Shown here: piece by piece, positions 5,749 to 9,589 of the stretch
Position numbering within the stretch: the first letter of the stretch is position 1
Layout: the number at the start of each line of letters is the position of its first letter
NCBI GenBank assembly: GCA_025056515.1
Contig: JANWWB010000119.1
Location: 1 to 9,589, forward strand
DNA length: 9,589 bases
Direction of reading: 5' to 3'
From: Anaerolineales bacterium
GTDB taxonomy: Bacteria > Chloroflexota > Anaerolineae > Anaerolineales > Villigracilaceae
Notes under the pieces: model-generated
Databases searched by the model: none
Told to the model about the DNA's origin: nothing
What the model saw: only the letters and a program-made list of their open reading frames with translations
Position numbers and translations under genes: made by a program

Positions 5749-8466
5749 ATGAACCTTCTCTTTCGAACCCACCGCTCCCTGCTTTTTGTGATCTTGGGCT
5801 TGCTGCTCTTGGTTGTCAGTGCAGGCTTGGCGCAGGCTAAACCGGCAACTGCGGTAGCCGATACCCAGGTTTCACCCTTGCATCCAACCTTCCCTTTGCT
5901 TGATGACCAGGGCATCAACGTTCTAGAAAGCGGACGTCCAATCTCGACGATGAAGACCTGTGGACAGTGCCACGATACCGCTTATATTGTTGAACACAAT
6001 TTTCATGCTGATTTGGGTCTTTCGGACTACCAAGCGCACGCTGGCGCCTTGGATGCCGGCATCGGTTTTGGGAGATGGAATCCGCTTACGTATCGCTATC
6101 TCAGCCAGGCTGGGGACAGCCAATTTGACTTGACGACACCGGAATGGTTGATGAGGTTCGGTGAACGTGTCCCGGGTGGTGGTCCGGCAACCACAGCGCG
6201 GGACGGTCGTCCCCTTACAAGGTTGCGCCCTGATCCGTCCAACCCCGAAACGGCTCTTGTTGATCCCAAAACAGGCAAAACGACGGCCTGGGATTGGAAC
6301 AAATCAGGTGTGATGGAACTTAACTGTTTCCTCTGCCATCTGGAGCAGCCTGATTTGCAGGCGCGAGCCGCTGAAATCCGCGCGGGGCGTTTCGGCTGGG
6401 CAAACACCGCCACGCTCCAAACCCTTGGCCTGGTGAGCCAATCGGATGGCTCTTGGACGTACAATCCTGATGCTTTTGATGAATCAGGCGTGCTCAAGCC
6501 TGAATATGTCCGCCTGCAAGATCCAACCAATGCCAACTGTGCTGCGTGCCATGGGGCTGTCCATACTGACCTTCAGACCCCTTTGGTCTATACTGGTGTT
6601 TCGCTAACCGATTATCAGACGGCAACCACCGGTCAGATAATCTCGCCGCAAAAGATTATGCTATCTGGGATGAACATTCAGGGCAAGAATGAAATGAACT
6701 ATGCCTTCGATATCCACGCCGAACGTGCCCTGAAGTGCACCGATTGCCACTATTCACTGAACAACCCCGCTCAAGCACAACGTCTTTCCCAGAGCAATCC
6801 GGCACATCTGACTTACGATCCGCGCCGCCTGGAAATTGGCGAGTATTTGCTCCGTCCCAACCACAACTTCGCCCGTGGTCAGAGCGCCCAGTTCAATATT
6901 GCGCCTGAACTCAAGGGGACCATGCGTCGCTGCGATTCCTGCCATAATGCTGCTACGGCTCATCGTGACTGGTTGCCGTACTGGGAACGCCACATGGCTG
7001 TTCTAGATTGCGAGTCTTGTCATATTCCCAAGATGGTCGCTCCGGCCATTCAGGCTTATGACTGGACGGTCATTACCTTGACCGGTGAGCCGCTTGTGCA
7101 ATACCGCGGTGTGCAAGGTGACCCGAATGCTATTGAAAGCCTGGTGACCGGTTTCCGCCCGGTCCTCTTACAACGCACCAATGTAGATGGCGAAACCTCG
7201 CTCACCACGTACAATCTCATCACAGCCTGGTACTGGGTCTATGAGGATAAGGGCAACCTGCGCCCGGTGCGTTTGCTTGATTTGCAAAAAGTCTATCTCA
7301 AAAACGGTCACTATGCTCCCGATGTAGTCCAAGCGTTTGATTCGAACGGAGACGGAATCTTGAGCGAAGTCGAACTACGTCTGGATAGTGAAGCTAAGGT
7401 GGCCTTGGTGCGCAGCAAACTGGAAGCGCTTGGTTTGCAAAATCCGCGGATTGAAGGCCAGGTCATGCCCTTTAGCATCAACCACAATGTTGTAGACGGC
7501 AAAGCCGCGGTTGGGGAATGCCGCGCTTGCCACAATGCCGAGTCCCAGGTCACGGCTGCGATGACACTCTCGACATATTTGCCTGGCGGTGTGAAACCGA
7601 CCTTTGCCGATTACACGAATGTTGTTTACGACGGCAACCTGGTTGTGACCGAGGACGGGGCTCTTGAATATCAGCCTGATAACAGCAAGCGTGGGCTTTA
7701 TGTCTTCGGGCATAATCGCCTGGCTTGGCTTGATGGACTGGGAGCATTCTTCTTCGTTGGCACCCTGCTGGGCGTCTTTGGACATGGGACGTTGCGCATC
7801 CTGGCAGCACGCCGTCGCCCGAAGCAACCTATCCGCACGGAGCGCGTGTATATGTATCATCCGTACGAGCGCTTCTGGCACTGGTTGCAAATGGCGGCGA
7901 TTGTGCTCTTGCTCTTCACCGGCCTCATTATCCATCGCCCTGACATTTTTGGTGTCTTCTCCTTCCGCGGCGTAGTATTGGTTCATAACGGAATTGCCCT
8001 CATCTTGGCCATCAATGCCTTGCTCTCGATTTTCTGGCACCTCACCAGCGGCGAGATTCGCCAATACATCCCGCGCCCACGTGGCTTCATTGACGATGCC
8101 ATAGAGCAAGCAAAATACTATATTCGTGGTATCTTCAAGGGCGAGCCTCATCCTTTCGCCAAGCGTCCTGAAAAGAAGCTCAACCCCTTGCAACAGGTGA
8201 CCTATATTGGCCTGCTCAATGTCCTGCTCCCGCTTCAGGGTCTGACCGGTATCCTGATGTGGGGCGTGCAGAAAGTCCCGGCCTTGGCAAACTTCCTCGG
8301 TGGTTTACCCGTTTTGGCGCCTATCCACAGTCTGATTGCCTGGCTCTTTGCTGCCTTTATCGTTGCGCATGTTTACCTGACCACCACCGGCGTCACTCCG
8401 CTTGAATCCATCCGGGCGATGATCACCGGCTGGGAAGAAGTGGAAGTGCATGAGGAACATAGATAG
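5749..8466 (+). CDS. Heptaheme cytochrome c - EF-hand - cytochrome b561-type fusion protein
   Basis: 905 residues. A signal peptide (MNLLFRTHRS, hydrophobic 11-25, AQA at 28-30) leads to an exported domain with seven CXXCH motifs at Cys 71, 193, 264, 330, 395, 421 and 591. A canonical EF-hand loop lies at 531-542 (Asp531, Asn533, Asp535, Gly536, Glu542). A membrane segment at about 658-680 joins a four-helix diheme cytochrome b (about 700-880) of the b561/formate dehydrogenase gamma/hydrogenase type, with candidate heme-ligand His711 (FWHW), His746, His764, His860 and His874. The design implies electron transfer between menaquinone in the membrane and the c-type hemes outside. The start at 5749 is chosen because the signal peptide begins there; the longer open frame back to 5644 overlaps the end of the upstream gene. 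Domain recognition is firm; I know no characterised protein with this full architecture, and electron direction is inferred. Confidence 0.85.
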   Translation: MNLLFRTHRSLLFVILGLLLLVVSAGLAQAKPATAVADTQVSPLHPTFPLLDDQGINVLESGRPISTMKTCGQCHDTAYIVEHNFHADLGLSDYQAHAGALDAGIGFGRWNPLTYRYLSQAGDSQFDLTTPEWLMRFGERVPGGGPATTARDGRPLTRLRPDPSNPETALVDPKTGKTTAWDWNKSGVMELNCFLCHLEQPDLQARAAEIRAGRFGWANTATLQTLGLVSQSDGSWTYNPDAFDESGVLKPEYVRLQDPTNANCAACHGAVHTDLQTPLVYTGVSLTDYQTATTGQIISPQKIMLSGMNIQGKNEMNYAFDIHAERALKCTDCHYSLNNPAQAQRLSQSNPAHLTYDPRRLEIGEYLLRPNHNFARGQSAQFNIAPELKGTMRRCDSCHNAATAHRDWLPYWERHMAVLDCESCHIPKMVAPAIQAYDWTVITLTGEPLVQYRGVQGDPNAIESLVTGFRPVLLQRTNVDGETSLTTYNLITAWYWVYEDKGNLRPVRLLDLQKVYLKNGHYAPDVVQAFDSNGDGILSEVELRLDSEAKVALVRSKLEALGLQNPRIEGQVMPFSINHNVVDGKAAVGECRACHNAESQVTAAMTLSTYLPGGVKPTFADYTNVVYDGNLVVTEDGALEYQPDNSKRGLYVFGHNRLAWLDGLGAFFFVGTLLGVFGHGTLRILAARRRPKQPIRTERVYMYHPYERFWHWLQMAAIVLLLFTGLIIHRPDIFGVFSFRGVVLVHNGIALILAINALLSIFWHLTSGEIRQYIPRPRGFIDDAIEQAKYYIRGIFKGEPHPFAKRPEKKLNPLQQVTYIGLLNVLLPLQGLTGILMWGVQKVPALANFLGGLPVLAPIHSLIAWLFAAFIVAHVYLTTTGVTPLESIRAMITGWEEVEVHEEHR
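7339..7374 (+). other. EF-hand calcium-binding loop inside the heptaheme fusion protein
   Basis: The twelve codons encode DSNGDGILSEVE, residues 531-542 of the fusion. Positions 1, 3, 5 and 12 are Asp, Asn, Asp and Glu, with Gly at 6 and a hydrophobic residue at 8, a complete canonical loop. It sits between the sixth and seventh heme motifs, in the exported part of the protein. Confidence 0.85.
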
Positions 8467-8498
8467 TACAAGTTGTGTGCTATCAAAGGAGAGTTAGA

Positions 8499-9068
8499 AT
8501 GACCGTAGCGAATCAACCCCTCAAGAAATCGTTCGATTGGAAACGCCTTTTCCGGCGTCCTGAAAAGCCGTATTGGCACCCCTACTTGGGTGGTTTCCTG
8601 CTCGGCTTATTGCTTTTTGCATCGTTTTTCCTCACTGGTAACGGCTTGGGCGCATCAGGTGGCTTGAATCGTTTCGTTGTCGCTGTTCAGGACCAAATTG
8701 CGCCTCGGCATGTGGATACAAACCCCTACCTGCTCCGCATGGCCGGTGGAGATAAAAATCCGCTCGACGACTGGGTGGTGATGGTGGTCATCGGGGCGTT
8801 TCTTGGCGGGTTTGTCAGCGGTTGGGTGAATGGCCGATTGAAAATCGAAACGAACAAAGGGCCGCAAATCAGCACACGCACCCGTTGGCTGATGGCTTTC
8901 CTTGGCGGCTTAATTATGGTGTATGGCGCTCGCATGGCGCGCGGCTGCACCAGCGGTCTGGCTCTTTCGGGCGGCGCTGTGCTCTCGGTCGGCGCTTGGG
9001 CATTTATGTTCTCGATCTTTGCCTCAGCCTACGCGCTGGCCTATTTCGTCCGTAAACTTTGGTTGTAG
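8499..9068 (+). CDS. YeeE/YedE-family membrane protein, first of a pair
   Basis: 189 residues, about half of a full-length YeeE/YedE transporter. A basic N-terminal stretch (1-25) precedes hydrophobic segments at about 28-46, 92-112, 130-148 and 155-184. The family signature is RMARGCTSGLALSGG with the single cysteine Cys150. In characterised YeeE proteins such conserved cysteines line the path for thiosulfate uptake through the membrane; the family name in databases is sulphur transport. The start at 8499 follows GGAGAG (8488-8493) at good distance; an in-frame ATG at 8475 lacks this and adds eight residues. It follows the cytochrome b fusion by 32 bases and its stop overlaps the ribosome-binding site of the second family member, so the two are likely made together. 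Substrate is inferred from the family and the cytochrome context. Confidence 0.83.
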   Translation: MTVANQPLKKSFDWKRLFRRPEKPYWHPYLGGFLLGLLLFASFFLTGNGLGASGGLNRFVVAVQDQIAPRHVDTNPYLLRMAGGDKNPLDDWVVMVVIGAFLGGFVSGWVNGRLKIETNKGPQISTRTRWLMAFLGGLIMVYGARMARGCTSGLALSGGAVLSVGAWAFMFSIFASAYALAYFVRKLWL

Positions 9069-9072
9069 GAGG
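9067..9072 (+). promoter_or_regulatory. Strong ribosome-binding site overlapping a stop codon
   Basis: AGGAGG, a perfect Shine-Dalgarno core, shares two bases with the TAG stop of the first YeeE/YedE gene and lies 5 bases before the ATG at 9078. This supports coupled translation of the pair. Confidence 0.7.
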
Positions 9073-9077
9073 CCGCT

Positions 9078-9589
9078 ATGTATCCTTTTCCGCTCCAAGC
9101 CTTCCAAACCGTCAGCGCTCAAAATCCCTGGACGTATGTCATCTTTGGCGTAATCGGTTTCTTCTTTGGCTACATTCTGGAAAGTTCTGGCTTTGGGAAC
9201 TCACGCAAACTGGCGGCGCAGTTTTACTTCCGCGAGCTGACCGTGCTCAAGGTGATGTTCGGTGCCATTGTGACGGCTATGGTCCTTCTCTTTACGATGA
9301 TTGGCCTAGGGTTGGTGGATTACAACTTGGTCTATGTCAACCCAACCTATCTGTCGAGCGGCATTTTGGGCGGCCTTATCATGGGAGTGGGCTTTATCCT
9401 TGGCGGTTTTTGTCCCGGCACCTCATTGGTAGCGACTGCAACCGGCAAGCTCGATGGGTTGTTCTTCCTGCTGGGCGGATTGGTCGGTATCTTCCTCTTC
9501 GGCGAGACTGAACCGCTCTTCGACCATTGGTGGCAGACTTCCGGTTACTTGGGGCGTTTTACCTTGATGGATTGGCTCGGCTTGCCAAA
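9078..9589 (+). CDS. YeeE/YedE-family membrane protein, second of a pair (3' end beyond the window)
   Basis: The frame is open from the ATG at 9078 to the window end, giving 170 complete codons with no stop. Hydrophobic segments lie at about 18-36, 57-80, 94-111 and 126-142. The signatures are the LESSGFGNSRKLAAQFYF block (34-51) and the cysteine motif GGFCPGTSLVATATGKLDG with Cys112, both typical of YeeE/YedE. It complements the first protein: each carries one half-type cysteine motif, GCTSG in one and FCPGTS in the other, as if a single-chain transporter were divided into two genes; two-gene arrangements of this family are known (PmpA/PmpB). The C-terminal charged and aromatic part (GETEPLFDHWW, 142-152) is visible but the end is cut. 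Thiosulfate or related sulfur transport is inferred. Confidence 0.83.
   Translation, partial: MYPFPLQAFQTVSAQNPWTYVIFGVIGFFFGYILESSGFGNSRKLAAQFYFRELTVLKVMFGAIVTAMVLLFTMIGLGLVDYNLVYVNPTYLSSGILGGLIMGVGFILGGFCPGTSLVATATGKLDGLFFLLGGLVGIFLFGETEPLFDHWWQTSGYLGRFTLMDWLGLP

Noticed and set aside
7375..8193. Long open frame (272 codons) on the minus strand
   Set aside because: It is antisense to the cytochrome b region, whose membrane and heme features are unmistakable; its translation shows no recognisable domain.

Overview
The window holds two complete-looking transcription units on the plus strand, separated by a strong intrinsic terminator, with no genes supported on the minus strand. Both ends cut genes: the first gene lacks its start and the last lacks its end. 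Base composition is close to balanced. A PEP-dependent phosphotransferase (PTS) operon next to large multiheme cytochromes c, with Shine-Dalgarno-led genes, would fit an anaerobic or facultative bacterium. My guess is Chloroflexota (Anaerolineae-like), but that is an impression from gene content and protein style, not a demonstrated placement.

Region 1 (1-3750) is a carbohydrate PTS operon. In order it carries the end of a PfkB-type sugar-phosphate kinase, a class II (fuculose-phosphate type) aldolase, a fructose/mannitol/galactitol-type EIIA, a small SCP2-like lipid-binding domain protein, HPr and Enzyme I. Genes are separated by 26 bases or less or overlap. Active-site histidines are present in EIIA (His70), HPr (His15) and EI (His188). 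The logic is PEP -> EI -> HPr -> EIIA -> (EIIB/EIIC, probably upstream) -> sugar, followed by kinase and aldolase. The SCP2-like protein is the odd member. A 9-bp perfect stem with a U tract at 3718-3750 ends the unit.

Region 2 (about 3751-9589) starts with a promoter region carrying a perfect TGTGA-N6-TCACA palindrome (CRP/FNR-superfamily type). It is followed by an ArsR-family repressor, an octaheme cytochrome c of the tetrathionate-reductase (OTR) family, and a 905-residue protein that fuses seven c-type heme motifs, an EF-hand calcium loop and a diheme cytochrome b membrane domain. Two YeeE/YedE-type membrane proteins follow, each with one conserved cysteine; the second is cut by the window end. 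The tight spacing suggests one operon.

Taken together, region 2 looks like an extracytoplasmic sulfur-compound redox and uptake system. The cytochrome b/heptaheme fusion would connect the quinone pool to the octaheme enzyme, which may reduce tetrathionate (or nitrite/hydroxylamine), and the YeeE/YedE pair could import the thiosulfate produced. The family assignments are well supported by motifs; the joint function and substrate are inference.
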